Shown: piece after piece, positions 52,780 to 62,506 of the stretch
Layout: every line of letters starts with the position of its first letter
How positions within the stretch are numbered: position 1 is the stretch's first letter
DNA from: Stomorhina lunata
Lineage: Eukaryota; Arthropoda; Insecta; Diptera; Rhiniidae
DNA: 64,000 nt
Direction of reading: 5' to 3'
NCBI GenBank assembly: GCA_933228675.1
Contig: OW121740.1
Coordinates: forward strand, 51,848,174-51,912,173
Position numbers and translations under genes: made by a program
Notes under the pieces: model-generated
Told to the model about the DNA's origin: nothing
What the model saw: only the letters and a program-made list of their open reading frames with translations
Database searches by the model: none

Positions 52780-53110
52780 CACTTTACAGATCTCTGCAAA
52801 ATCTGAACAAGAATTCCAAATACCACTTCCTAAAAACTCTTTGTATGACAATGAGTGTCGGGCCGTAATGTCACTGCTAGGAAAAATGTGGCCTACATGG
52901 GAACTATAGTCAGTAGTTACGCGTAAAAATTTATACAGAAATCGGAAGAAAAGGAGGGAAGAGAAAAGTTAGTACCGAAAAAAAAGAAATGGAGAGACAT
53001 GTGTTTGAGGAAAATTAAGGTTTTTGGTAATTATATCTTCTCCTGTAAGGATGACCAAGAAAACCTGGTGACAGATAGAAAAACTGTACTAAATTATAGA
53101 AGGAGCAATT
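52780..53110 (+). mobile_element. Probable Family A linker scrap, plus strand
   Basis: Shifting-frame translation gives NSLYDNECR near 52835, then LQSVVTRKNLYRNRKKRREE then KSLYRKKKRNGE near 52905-52995. The corresponding Family A linker at 945-475 reads NSWYDEECR, LQSVVTRRTLEKYLERRKEE and KRLFRGKKQRK. It is highly degraded and contains stops. Confidence 0.55.
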
Positions 53111-53339
53111 TTGGAAATTGTTTGAGAGCTAGATGATACACCCAAACATATCAATCAATTATGATGACATATCGCGCTAGTTCTTCTAATGTGAGACAAC
53201 TCAAAATTTTTAAATATCAATTTTGTGTAAAAAAAAATCGATGTACAGTGGTCATATCCATTCATCGTAAAAATCTTACATCATTTCCTGTACAATTTCG
53301 ACCAAAACTTGAAAATTATTAAATTTCTTATAAAAATTT

Positions 53340-54113
53340 ATGTTTTTCAAATATTGCCTTATTTTAACTTCTTCTTCTAAGATCCGAACAGTTTTTCTTC
53401 TTATGTGATCCCTTACCCCCCAGTTAAACATAGTGCTTATATTATCCTTTTATATCAGACTTTTTTGCGAGATTTAAGGCATATGTTATTACATGAAAAT
53501 TTTGTTGCTTGTAAATCCGCATCAATTTACCTTCTTCACGATCTAGCAGTTGAACCAACACTACAGCCCCTTTCCAGTGGATTTCAACGAAGCGCTTGTC
53601 GAACAATATATCAGCTATTTCTGCTGATATACCTCTGTAGAAGCAGGGATGATTTGGCGCGTTTAGTTCTTTATTTCGTATAGCATATATTAGGAGTTTG
53701 CCATAAGCAAAGGTATACAGGATAGACTTGACATTCTAGTTGTATATTCGTAACTTAGTTGTTGTTGGAGAACTCCGAAGGCAGATATTGCCTTATTTAT
53801 ACGCGATTCAGAATCATCGTCGGCGCAACCTCTTGTCGATAACAAACTTCCCAGATAATTAAATAACCTGGGTTTGCTTCATAGCCTCCATACACAAACT
53901 TTTTCTTGGAAGCATTGATTTCCAGTCCAGCTGCCGGAGATTTTGCAGTAATACCATTAGTTCTTTCTTGAAAGTGACCTGAACTTTGGCTTAGAGACAA
54001 ACGTCATCAGCGTTTTCCAAGTCCTCGAATTATTAAAAGAATGTCCAATGAATAACGTGTCTACTATTCAGAGTCAAGCTTATTATGTTGTCGATGACAA
54101 GAATAATTTGTTT
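53340..54113 (-). mobile_element. Family B LINE, 3' part, very degraded, split by Family D
   Basis: Order and spacing follow 43800-42880 in reverse: TTTTGCGAGATTTAAGGCAT, CTTCTTCACGATCTAGCAG, TTTCAACGAAGCGCTTGTCG and GCAACCTCTTGTCGATAAC (the STKGGA region). CGTCATCAGCGTTTTCCAAG (YADD region) follows, then GTTGTCGATGACAAGAATAA up to 54113. The upstream portion reappears at 55245. About 320 bp of Family B are missing between the two parts. Confidence 0.72.
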
Positions 54114-54168
54114 TCTTTTTAACTTGGACCAACACTCAGAGGATGACCCTTACTCATGCTAAGCATTG

Positions 54169-54240
54169 TATATATATATATATAATTCCCCGACAACATT
54201 CCAATTGGAACAAGGGGTACTTCTCTCAGACAATGAGCTG
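54169..54240 (-). mobile_element. 72-bp (TA)n-tailed insert with 8-bp target duplication
   Basis: The insert begins as a TA tract and continues AATTCCCCGACAACATTCCA, then ATTGGAACAAGG and CTTCTCTCAGACAAT. It is flanked by AAGCATTG at 54161-54168 and 54241-54248, and joining the flanks restores Family D 3' UTR. The same sequence occurs at 56892-56955. It looks like the extreme 3' end of a short retro-element whose tail is TA-rich. The source family was not identified. Confidence 0.8.
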
Positions 54241-54318
54241 AAGCATTGTGTTGGAACTATAAAGAAATAAGTTGTTAGAAAGATGACCAAGTTGTGATCA
54301 AGAATAGGAGGAGGATGT

Positions 54319-54409
54319 TTAGTCGAAAAGAGCGAAACCCATATTGTCATCATCAGATTCGGATTCTTCCTTCTTTTCTTCTTTCTTGTCGTCTTCCTTC
54401 TTGCCACCG
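54319..54409 (-). pseudogene. RpLP2: Ribosomal stalk protein P2 C-terminal fragment
   Basis: The minus strand from 54408 encodes GGKKEDDKKEEKKEESES followed by DDDNMGFALFD and a TAA stop at 54321-54319. The acidic tail ending in MGFALFD is the universally conserved C-terminus of eukaryotic ribosomal P proteins. The GG-KKE-rich hinge fits P2 better than P1. One residue (Asn) is extra in the DDDMGF core. Only the last 29 codons are present. They sit between Family D words CACTACTCC and CATCCTCCTCC, out of the Family D frame. No poly(A) tract or clear target duplication is visible. It is a captured fragment, not a gene. Confidence 0.85.
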
Positions 54410-55244
54410 GGAGTAGTGTTTGTGGACATTTGACTTGAATTTTCAAATGTGAAGTGAAGTTTGCTCCACATACGGCAAAGAACGAATTTTCTCTGCAATG
54501 CATTGTGCGATCAACTGTCCAGTCGACCACGAATAGATGTGCTCTAGAAGAAAAACACGTGTTCCGCAGAGATACATGGTTATCAGTAACAAGATTCCTA
54601 ATATCTTCAGAACACATGCCAATGCAGTAGTGATAGTAGAATCAGATATACCCCACATTGCAACGATGCTCCAGTGAATCAATAGGGTTGGATATCCTAC
54701 TGTCACCGATAAGCATCTTCGCCCTCTCCTGTACGTGGTCGAGAAGCTCCAAAATAGACTTTGAAGCACCGGCCTATCCATGAGAGTTGTATTCTACTTT
54801 CGGTAGAATATTATTTCGCATTAATATTTCGTATTAATAGTTGGGCGATCAGATGGCTTTAAAAAGCCGAGGCACTTAAATGTTTCTTTCGACAATTGAA
54901 AAATGCATTTAGTAACACTCAATTCTCATGCCTAGAACATCAAGAGCTTCTGATTCTTTATATCATTTATATTTATACCACCCACCCGACTTTGCGCGTC
55001 CCCTTTCAGATATTGTATTAAGATACCGGTTAAACTTTTCTATCATATGTTGTTTCATGGTATCAATCTCTAAAAGGCTTGGTCTAAAAATAAATGACTA
55101 TAAATGGCAAATGTTGCTATCGTCTGAAAAAGAGTATATGGAATTGGAAGTTTGATGAAGGGGGTCATTAAGAAAAATAAGGAATAGGGTAAGAAAAAGA
55201 AAGGAGCCTTGCGGTACCCCTGAATTGATACTTAACTGAGTATA

Positions 55245-55587
55245 GAGGAAACTGTGTCGGATATTCTTTTCAAATTTACTCGACTTGGTATCTTGCTCGA
55301 TATTGGAAGACGTATTATTCCCCTTAATTTGTTTCAGTCTTGAGAGTCACCCTTTTTGGGATTTGGACTAGTATACTTTCATTTCAGAAGGTCGAAACAT
55401 CACACAAAAGCATATCCGCTGAGATATTGTTATTGCCCGGGGCCTTTTTACATTTGAGGCTTTTAATGACCTTCTTCACTTTTGGTATTCTTAATGGATT
55501 GTCTGAAATTCCAATAAATTTACTGATATGGTTGGTTTCATTATGTTTTCCATCAGTTGTGTTAATTCGATATACGTATATAATATA
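55245..55587 (-). mobile_element. Family B LINE, 5' part of the split copy
   Basis: The minus strand reads linker and RT start. ATCGAATTAACACAACTGAT lies at about 55560. EIPINK-like sequence follows, then VKKVIKSLKCKKAPGNNNIS and ADMLLCDV (55500-55400). AGAGTCACCCTTTTTGGGAT (complement of the KKGDS region) is at 55340, running to about 55245. It corresponds to 9770-10140 of the first copy. Confidence 0.78.
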
Positions 55588-56889
55588 CAAGGTGGCGCAA
55601 AAGTAATCCTCCCATCAGAAAATGCTATAAATTTTACGATTGGCCCCTAATGTCAATTCTATTTTGACATTTGTGTAGTAAACACTTGCGAAATACACGT
55701 TAATAAACAATGTTACGCTACACTGCTCCAGAACGCGGAATATTGGTGACTATTTATTTGACCAATAATCGGTCGGTGACTTTGGCACAACCTGAATTTC
55801 GTCGCAGATTTCCTGGCCGTCCAACGCCTACTGGTGAAACACATCGACGTTTAGCCGCTCGCCTCGAAGAGACTGGCACAACACGAGATGTTGCCAGGCG
55901 TGGCAGACCCCGGAGTAGCCGATCTGCAGAGAATATTGCTGCTGTAGCCGAGGATGTCATGGAAGCGCCGTCGACATCAACCAGACGACGTGCCACGCAA
56001 ATGGGTATCAGTCGACGGTCTTTACAGCAAATTTTGGTAAAAGATTTGAAGATGTTTCCGTACAAAGTCCAAACGGTGCATCAGCTGTTAGCTGCTGACC
56101 GCCAATCGCGTCTAACATACGCTAAAGCCATCCTTAATCACCACCAAGAGGAAGATGATTTTTCATCAAAAATAATCATGAGTGATGAGGCCCATTTCCA
56201 TCTTAGCGGGTACGTAAATAAGCAAAATTTACGCTTTTGGGGCACTGAAAATCCGCGTGTAATCCACGAAGAGCCATTACACCCGCTCAAAGTCACTGTA
56301 TGGTGTGCTGGTTTCGCTGGAGGAGTCATCGGACCTTTTTTAGCTGGCCAAACGGTTACTGTGAATGGTGAGCGCTACAGAGCAATGATTAACGAGTTCT
56401 TTTCGCCGCAACTTGATGAATTGGGATTGGAAAAAATGTGGTTCCAACAGGACGGTGCAACGGCATGCACTGCACGTGCCACAACCGATATGCTGAAGGA
56501 TGTATTTTCTTGGCGCCTAATCTGCCGTTTTGGCGATTTGCACTGGCCAGCAAGATCGCCTGATTTGACTTCTTTTTGTGGGGCTTTTTGAAGTCGCGGG
56601 TTTATGTCAACAAGCCTCAGACTCTTGCTGATCTTAAAGACAATATCCCTTAAGAATGTAAGGACCTATCGCCGGAAATTTTGGCCAAAATGATGGAAAA
56701 TGCCATAAAAAGTGCTCAAATTACAATCAACTGTGGCGGCGGCCATTTATATGACATCATATTCTCGACTTGATGCAAAAAAAAATTAAAAGACCAAATT
56801 AAAATAATCCACAAGAAGAATCAAAGTCTTTCATTTTTTTTTTAAATTACAGCCAAAAAACATCGGAAGGTTATTTTTGCGCCACCTTG
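55588..56889 (+). mobile_element. Full-length Tc1/mariner element
   Basis: Terminal repeats are CAAGGTGGCGCAAAAGTAAT (from 55588) and its inverse TTATTTTTGCGCCACCTTG (to 56889), about 25 bp with a few mismatches. TA flanks lie at 55586-55587 and 56890-56891. The length is 1302 bp. The insertion point is the TA-rich tail of a second copy of the short retro-insert seen at 54169. Confidence 0.92.
55710..56775 (+). pseudogene. Tc1/mariner transposase, frameshifted near the C-terminus
   Basis: Starts at the ATG of 55710 (MLRYTAPERGILVTIYLTNN). An N-terminal helix-turn-helix occupies about 60 residues, and the second DNA-binding part ends MFPYKVQTVHQLL. Catalytic Asp 1 is in IIMSDEAHFHLSGYVNKQN and Asp 2 in WFQQDGATACTA. 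Asp 3 lies in WPARSPDLT, with 36 residues between Asp 2 and Asp 3 by my count. The frame is open to 56591. Right after SPDLT, about 10 bp are missing between two GAC triplets. The conserved FFLWGFLKSRVYVNKPQTL follows in another frame, with one further TAA at 56651-56653, and ends IIFST stop at 56773-56775. It is a relative, but a different lineage, of the copies at 22929 and 32819. Confidence 0.92.
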
Positions 56890-56891
56890 TA

Positions 56892-56955
56892 TATATAATT
56901 CTCCGGCAACATTCCAATTGGAACAAGGGCTACTTCTCTCAGACAATAAACTGCA
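56892..56955 (-). mobile_element. Second copy of the short (TA)n-tailed retro-insert
   Basis: TATATAATTCTCCGGCAACA then TTCCAATTGGAACAAGG and CTACTTCTCTCAGACAATAA match 54173-54236 with a few substitutions. The mariner at 55588 sits in its TA tail. Confidence 0.7.
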
Positions 56956-57129
56956 TCCGATTATATTTTTAGACTCATTGTTTAGACTCATTTACTAGAC
57001 TCATTTTAACTTCGGCTCCGAACGGCAAATGCATTTGTAAGAGAAGTTTTACATAGCCTAATACTCAATAACCAGTGGGTAGCTGAGTTATGAGGTGCCG
57101 CTTTTTTGAAAATTTATTTTTTTCTGGGT

Positions 57130-57208
57130 CTGGGGTCTAACCGGGGATCGAACTTGGGACCTCTGTATGCTAGGCGGATGACTAACCTGCTATACCTCGG
57201 CGGTTAGT
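57130..57208 (-). pseudogene. Degenerate tRNA-like sequence
   Basis: On the minus strand, GCCGAGGTATAGCAGGTTAG has an A-box-like layout. The core GCCTAGCA is also present in the tRNA-like sequence at 35459-35524. AAGTTCGATCCCC is a B box. The T stem and acceptor pair poorly. It is probably a tRNA relic or SINE head. Confidence 0.45.
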
Positions 57209-57219
57209 TTTTAAATATA

Positions 57220-58719
57220 TTAAAAATTAGTTAGGCCGTTTCTCCACATTTACCTCAATGAATTAGGTTATCAAAGGTCGGACTTGACCGACTACAATAC
57301 AAGACTTTCCTACTTGCTGTACGAGTATTATAACTTAAGTGAAAATTTTATTTAGTTTTATTTATAATGGCCACCAATTATGGTAATTACCTTATGTGCT
57401 CCTTTAGCATTTTGGTACAAAACCATAGAAAGAAGCTACTGTTGACATGAGGTACATGTTATGGGTAGGGAGAAACTAAAGATGGTTGTCTTAAGCGATC
57501 ACAGAAAAGTGTTGCCGAGTAAGTAAGCGAAAAAAATAATGTTAAGATTTAAACAAATAAAATGTAGATTTTTCTACTGACTTTTCAGAGTTAAGAAAGA
57601 TTTGAAAAGTTAAAATTCCGATTAGGTTAGATATGAATATTTGTTCGTTACGGCAACACTGATCTTCTATATGTTCATTAAATACATGAATTAATGGCTG
57701 ACAGTCAGAATGAGTGACGTAGTAACTGCGTAGATTTGCCTGTTTAGCAAAAGTGGCTCTGGATGAATGTCTGGCTGAATGGTTGGATAGATGGATGTTG
57801 GATTGGTTGGTTGGTTTGTTGTTTGGCCAGAAAAGGTCTTTGTTGTTTATTGATTGAAAATTGTTTTGCAATTACCAACTACTTAAATTCTACTTGTAAT
57901 CGTAAAACATCCATAACTATGGTTATTATAACTACAATATATAGACATAAAGATATATTTTTTTTTATTAAATATTATGTATTTTAAAGTTTCTTTATGG
58001 ATCTTACAATTATGGTAGTAATAGGTGCTGATATTGACACTCGATTGGCACGAGCCATATTGCAAACTAAGCACTTACTTAAAGACCAGAGCTTTAGAGG
58101 CAACATGTAGGTAAGTATATACCTAATAATGCCTTCACATTTAAGTTGTAGAACGAACAGAAGACCAATTTTGTTCGAGTAAAACCAAAACCACCATAAA
58201 TGGTCTGAAATAATGAAAATTCCATAAAAATCTAAAATACTAAATTTTTCAAACAATTTCTGTTTCTGCAGCCAAAATTGTTATGTTCAATTCTTCTACA
58301 CTTACAAATATTGTAGTTCAGGTGAGTAAAAACATGGTTTGAAACACCTGTTTTTTGTTTGTACTCGAAACATTTCGTTTTGCATTTAACTATATACTCG
58401 ATTTAATTGAAATCATTTAACTCAACTAAATATTGTATTTTTATACAGAGCCACGGAAAGATAAACATTCGTTATTCTTTCAAATGGAATAAATTTTAAT
58501 TTTTAATTTACTACAAGTACCAAAACAATCAAACATCGGTTAAACTGAACCTGCTACGAGTTAAACTGATGATGATGTTCTTGTTGATGATATAAAAGTT
58601 TTAAAATAAATTTATTCGAAACTTAAGAACAGTGGGATCGACTTTAGTTTTTTTATGTGCATGAACCCTAGAATGCCAATTAACTATATGGCAACCTTTT
58701 TTTTGGGGAAATTTGTTTC
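57220..58719. other. AT-rich non-coding DNA
   Basis: A Helentron-like end, GGTCGGACTTGACCGACTAC, is at 57276 near CTACTTGCTGTACGAG. The rest shows no coding similarity. GGTTGGATAGATGGATGTTG-type repeats lie at 57780-57820. Confidence 0.45.
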
Positions 58720-59877
58720 ATGCTTACTCCAAGATTGGTTCGAATTGCTAAAAATAATCCCTTGAAAATTTTAGATCATTCGGATGTGCCCACGACCCGC
58801 CAAAATGTCTTACTCCTCTCCATTCATTTCAATGGTTTACTGAACTTCGATGTACGCGATGAAGTTGCGTACCAGTGTCAGCAATCATTAGGCACGCATG
58901 ATAACGAATTTAGCTGTCTCTGGGTTAAATTCAGAATCAGGGCACATCTTTTGTACTTCGAGTTTCTTTGTAGAAGTCCAAACGCGGAAAGGGTTACAAC
59001 TCTATCTGGCTTCGATGCCCTTTCCGATACAATTTCGAAGATCCTCGAGAGTTGTCCGAGCAGTGAAATCATTATTGCTGGTGATTTTAATGTTCACAAC
59101 TCGTCCTGGCTTCGCCATTCAAGCCACACAACTCCTGAAGGCCAATATGTTGAGTTATTTGCAGCGCACAATCATTTTGCGCAACTGGTGAATGAGCCAA
59201 CACATATTCCTTGTGGTGATGGGAACCAAAAAAACATCCTAGACCTTTTCCTTACTTCATACCCTGATGAGAATGAAGTAAAGGTTCTTGTACCTCTCGG
59301 AAATTTCGATCATTGTGCCATTTCCGCCTCTTTTTCGCTCTCCTCACTTTGCAGCATTTCGAAAATAGCCACGAAACGTTCAACTTTTCTATACGAAAAA
59401 GGTCGTTGGGCAAAGCTCAACAAATTCTATAGGCATTTTAACTGGAAACTTTGTTTCCTCGTCAGTAATGTCAATGCCTCGGCGGAAATTGTTTCAAATG
59501 TTATTAAGCTGGGAATGAAAATGTTTATCCCAGTGAAAAATATTTCGATTAAGCCGAAAGTAAAAACTTGGTTTAATCAGACGTGCAAACAAGCAATCAG
59601 ATCCCGAGAGACAGCTTTCAGTAACTGGCGTAATAACCGAAATCCAGTTACTGATTCGCAACGCAAACGTGAGAGGCGTACATGTGCCAAAGTATTAAGA
59701 TGTGAAAAACCTCTGTACGAGCAGCGTCTTCGTACTAAAATTCTTGCTGCTCCTAGGGGCAGTAAGAGTTTTTGGTCATTCGTTAAACGAGTCAAGAATA
59801 ATGCTAGTTCTACAATTTCTTCTCTTTTAAAGAATGGTCAATCATTCACTGACCCGGCTGATAAAGCTAACCTTTAA
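58720..59877 (+). pseudogene. Family D endonuclease and linker, open frame
   Basis: A 385-codon frame, probably 5'-truncated within the endonuclease. It reads LWVKFRIRAHLLYFEFLCRS, then SSEIIIAGDFNVHNSSWLRH with the catalytic GDFN. NILDLFLTSYPDENEVKVLV and PLGNFDHCAISASF follow, where most relatives have SDH and this copy has FDH. These are APE-type endonuclease motifs that nick the target DNA. The linker (KTWFNQTCKQAIRSRETAFS; GSKSFWSFVKRVKNNASS) leads to a stop at 59875-59877. Confidence 0.87.
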
Positions 59878-60211
59878 GCTGAAGTATATATAATTCCCGC
59901 TTGCCGGAAAACACTCAGCCTCCGCCAGAGCTCGAAAGAGTATCTGTAACTATGCTAATGATATTCTTTCGCGCCCGTGCTGTTAAAAGGGTTTTAGCAG
60001 ATCTCAACATAAACAAGTCGTCAGGGCCGGATGGTACTCCAGTACTGGTCTTGAAGCAGTGCTGTTCGACGCTTTAGCGTCCTTTAGCTAACCTTTTCAG
60101 CACCTTGTACCATGCTGGTAAATTTCCTCGGTGTTGGAAGGTTGCTAATGTGAGGCTACCAACCCTGAAAATTACCGCCCAATAGCAATTTGTTCTGCAC
60201 TCTCCAAAGTA

Positions 60212-61447
60212 TTGGAGAGTATGGTAAACCACCATCTTGTTAAATATCTGGAATCTAACAACCTACTAAGCGACCGCCATTATGGATTTTGTAGGGGACG
60301 CTCTACGGGAGACCTGCTTGCCTTCCTTTCGGAAAAATGGTGTCATTCAATACAACGTTTTGGCGAAAGTAAAGTTGTGTCTCCGGATATTTCCAAGGCG
60401 TTTGATAGAGTGTGGCACGTAGCACTTCTATCAAAACTTATTACTTTTGGTGTCGGTGATAACTTCTCTCGATTTATATCGAGCTTCCTCAGAGATCGCA
60501 CTATAAGAGTTATTGTAGATGGGATCTCATCAAACGAGTTCAAGCTAAATTCAGGGGTACCGCAAGGCTCCGTTCTTTCTTCTACTCTATTTCTTATCTT
60601 TATACTCTTTTGCAGATGATAGTAACATTTGCCATTCGTATTCATTCAATCATAGACCAAATCTTTTAGAGATTGGCACTATGAGCCAAAACACGAATGA
60701 ATCATTAAACCGCGATTTAGAAACAATCTCAGAATGTAGGTCGTGCGAATAGAGTCGATTTTAATGAGCGGAAAACTCAGTGTTGTATGCTTACGCACAA
60801 ATGCACGGCGGATCATGTTACTTCGTCTGTATTAATGGGTGGTGAAAATATCGAGGAATCAGATACTCTTGATGTTCTGGGCATGAGAATTCAATGTGAT
60901 GTCCGTTGGATTGACCACATTTTTCAAGTGTCGAAAGAAGCATTCAAGTGTCTCGGTTTTCTTAAACGGAGATACTTCACTCCATCTGAGATACTTCACT
61001 CCATCTGCGATACTTCACTCCATCTGATCTCCTTACTATTTAGACCACCTATATTCGACCGAAAATGCATACAACTCTTATGAATGGGCCGGTGCTTTTA
61101 AGTCTATTTTGGAGCTACTCGACCGAGTGAAGGAGAGGGCGAAGGTGCTTATTGGTGACAGTAGGGTATCCAACTCTATTGATTCACTAGAGCACTGTCG
61201 CAATATGGGTTATATCACACTGTTCTATCGTTACTACTTTGGAATATGCTCTAATGAAATAAGGGAGCTTGTTCCTGAAACTCGAATTTTTTTACGCAAT
61301 ACACGCCTGTCCGTTAGAGCTCATCCCTTCGTAGTCGATTGGCCAGTAGACAGAACAACACACTACAGAGCAAATTCATTCTTTAGCCGTACAGTTCGTA
61401 TATGGAATTTACTTTCCGCAGAATTTTCCCTGCCAGTTGCAATATAG
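60212..61447 (+). pseudogene. Family D reverse transcriptase and C-terminal domain, broken
   Basis: Reading across frames: MESMVNHHLVKYLESNNLLS, then YGFCRGRSTGDLLAFLS, DISKAFDRVWHVALLSKLI with the first catalytic Asp, and SGVPQGSVLSSTLFLIF (60550-60605). A deletion of roughly 30 bp removes the NDLL region before SFADDSNICHSYSF (60613-60650). The thumb is at 60787-60970 (LDVLGMRIQCDVRWIDHIFQ; FKCLGFLKRRYFTPSE). A 19-bp triplication (60969-61025) then shifts the frame. The last block, 61109-61447, reads LLDRVKERAKVLIGDSRVSN, FYRYYFGICSNEIRELVPET and NSFFSRTVRIWNLLSAEF. Confidence 0.85.
60969..61025 (+). repeat. 19-bp tandem triplication in Family D RT
   Basis: GAGATACTTCACTCCATCT occurs at 60969 and 60988, and with one change (GCGATA...) at 61007. 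Sister copies have a single unit (the YFTPS codons). The extra 38 bp shift the frame. Confidence 0.92.
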
Positions 61448-61590
61448 GGAAGTTCAAATTAAATGTCCATAAACACTACTCCATCTATCCACCCTCCCAT
61501 AACCTATTTTCCTAGTTCCAACAAAATGCATTGCATAAGTAGGGGTCATCCCCTGAGTGCTGGTCCTAAATAAAAAAAAAACAAGCACGG

Positions 61591-62506
61591 AAGATGTCAA
61601 ACGTTATAGACGCCTAGTTCAGGTCTCTTCATCCAAAAGCTTTCAGCTTTCTAAGCTTGACGACTGACTAGCGACTTCTTCGCTAATTTGCAATCCATAA
61701 GTTTATTAAAAGGTTCAACGTATTGTACTAAATCGTTTTTTTCTGTGGAGTTATTGCAAACAGGAAGTTTACAACTGGGTATAGGAAGGTTAAGTAATAA
61801 AGAATGGTAAGATGTGAAAAGTTAAACCCCACAGCTATGAATTAAATATCTAAGGTTACGTGCTGCGACAAATGTCTGGATTGTTCATTTTGTATGTCTC
61901 CAACAAACTCAAAGGTGTCGACTTTAAAAAACCATATCTATATAATTTTGAACGTGCTCAATAGAGTAACTTGTCAAGGCGATTTATCTTCCATGATTGA
62001 ACAACATGGCCATAATAGGCCGGCCAATCAAACTAGCTTATGCGAGAACCTATTCCCTATTCAAAGTAAACCAACTCTTCCCACTGTGCAACCAAAAGAA
62101 AAGAAATGAAATATTATACAACGAATCAAACTGAACTGACATTCATTCATTCTTTCGTTTGCTCGTTCCTGAAATGTTCATCCAATCGCATTCTAAAATA
62201 ACAAGTCTCTAGAAGAAGTATTCGGAAGTTCGTATTTATTGTTGCTATTGTATAAATTGTAATTTTATATTATTTATATTCGCTGTACAATCATCAACTA
62301 CTGGCAAAAATAAAATGAGGAAGAACGAGAAAAAAAAAGAAAATAATTGCATAAATAAATATTTGAATAGTCAATATTGTATAGACTTAAGTGATTGTAG
62401 AATTAGCCGGACGTAAACGTTTATGTAACGAATCAGCTGATACGTTAGATGTGCTTGTAGGTAGGTATTATTTCGTAAACGTATCGTAATGAAGCGGACA
62501 AATATA
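61591..62506. other. Non-coding flank between LINE and satellite
   Basis: No coding similarity or repeat family is recognised. It may be unique sequence. Confidence 0.45.

Larger units (their letters stand above)
54114..55244 (-). mobile_element. Family D LINE fragment inserted in Family B
   Basis: The minus strand starts at SGVPQG (GGTACCGCAAGGCTCC, about 55215). It covers LFLIFLND-like sequence, then SFADD-like sequence near 55130. The CLGFLKPSDRPT area is near 54860 and VVDWTVDRTMHCRENSFFA near 54520. The ORF end (KSNVHKHYS frame, about 54420) and 3' UTR to GGTCCAAGTTAAAAAGAAAA (54114-54130) follow. Two foreign inserts interrupt its 3' end: a ribosomal protein patch (54319-54409) and a 72-bp insert (54169-54240). 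Confidence 0.75.
58720..61590 (+). mobile_element. Family D LINE (CR1/Jockey-like), longest copy
   Basis: Plus-strand element with endonuclease (58720-59450), linker (to 59877), RT (about 59970-61080), C-terminal domain (61109-61447) and 3' UTR. The 3' UTR ends CCTGAGTGCTGGTCCTAAAT and A-rich tail AAATAAAAAAAAAA (61566-61580). Frame changes and a palm deletion show it is inactive. The 5' end is not defined, as the ORF may begin upstream of 58720. Confidence 0.85.
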
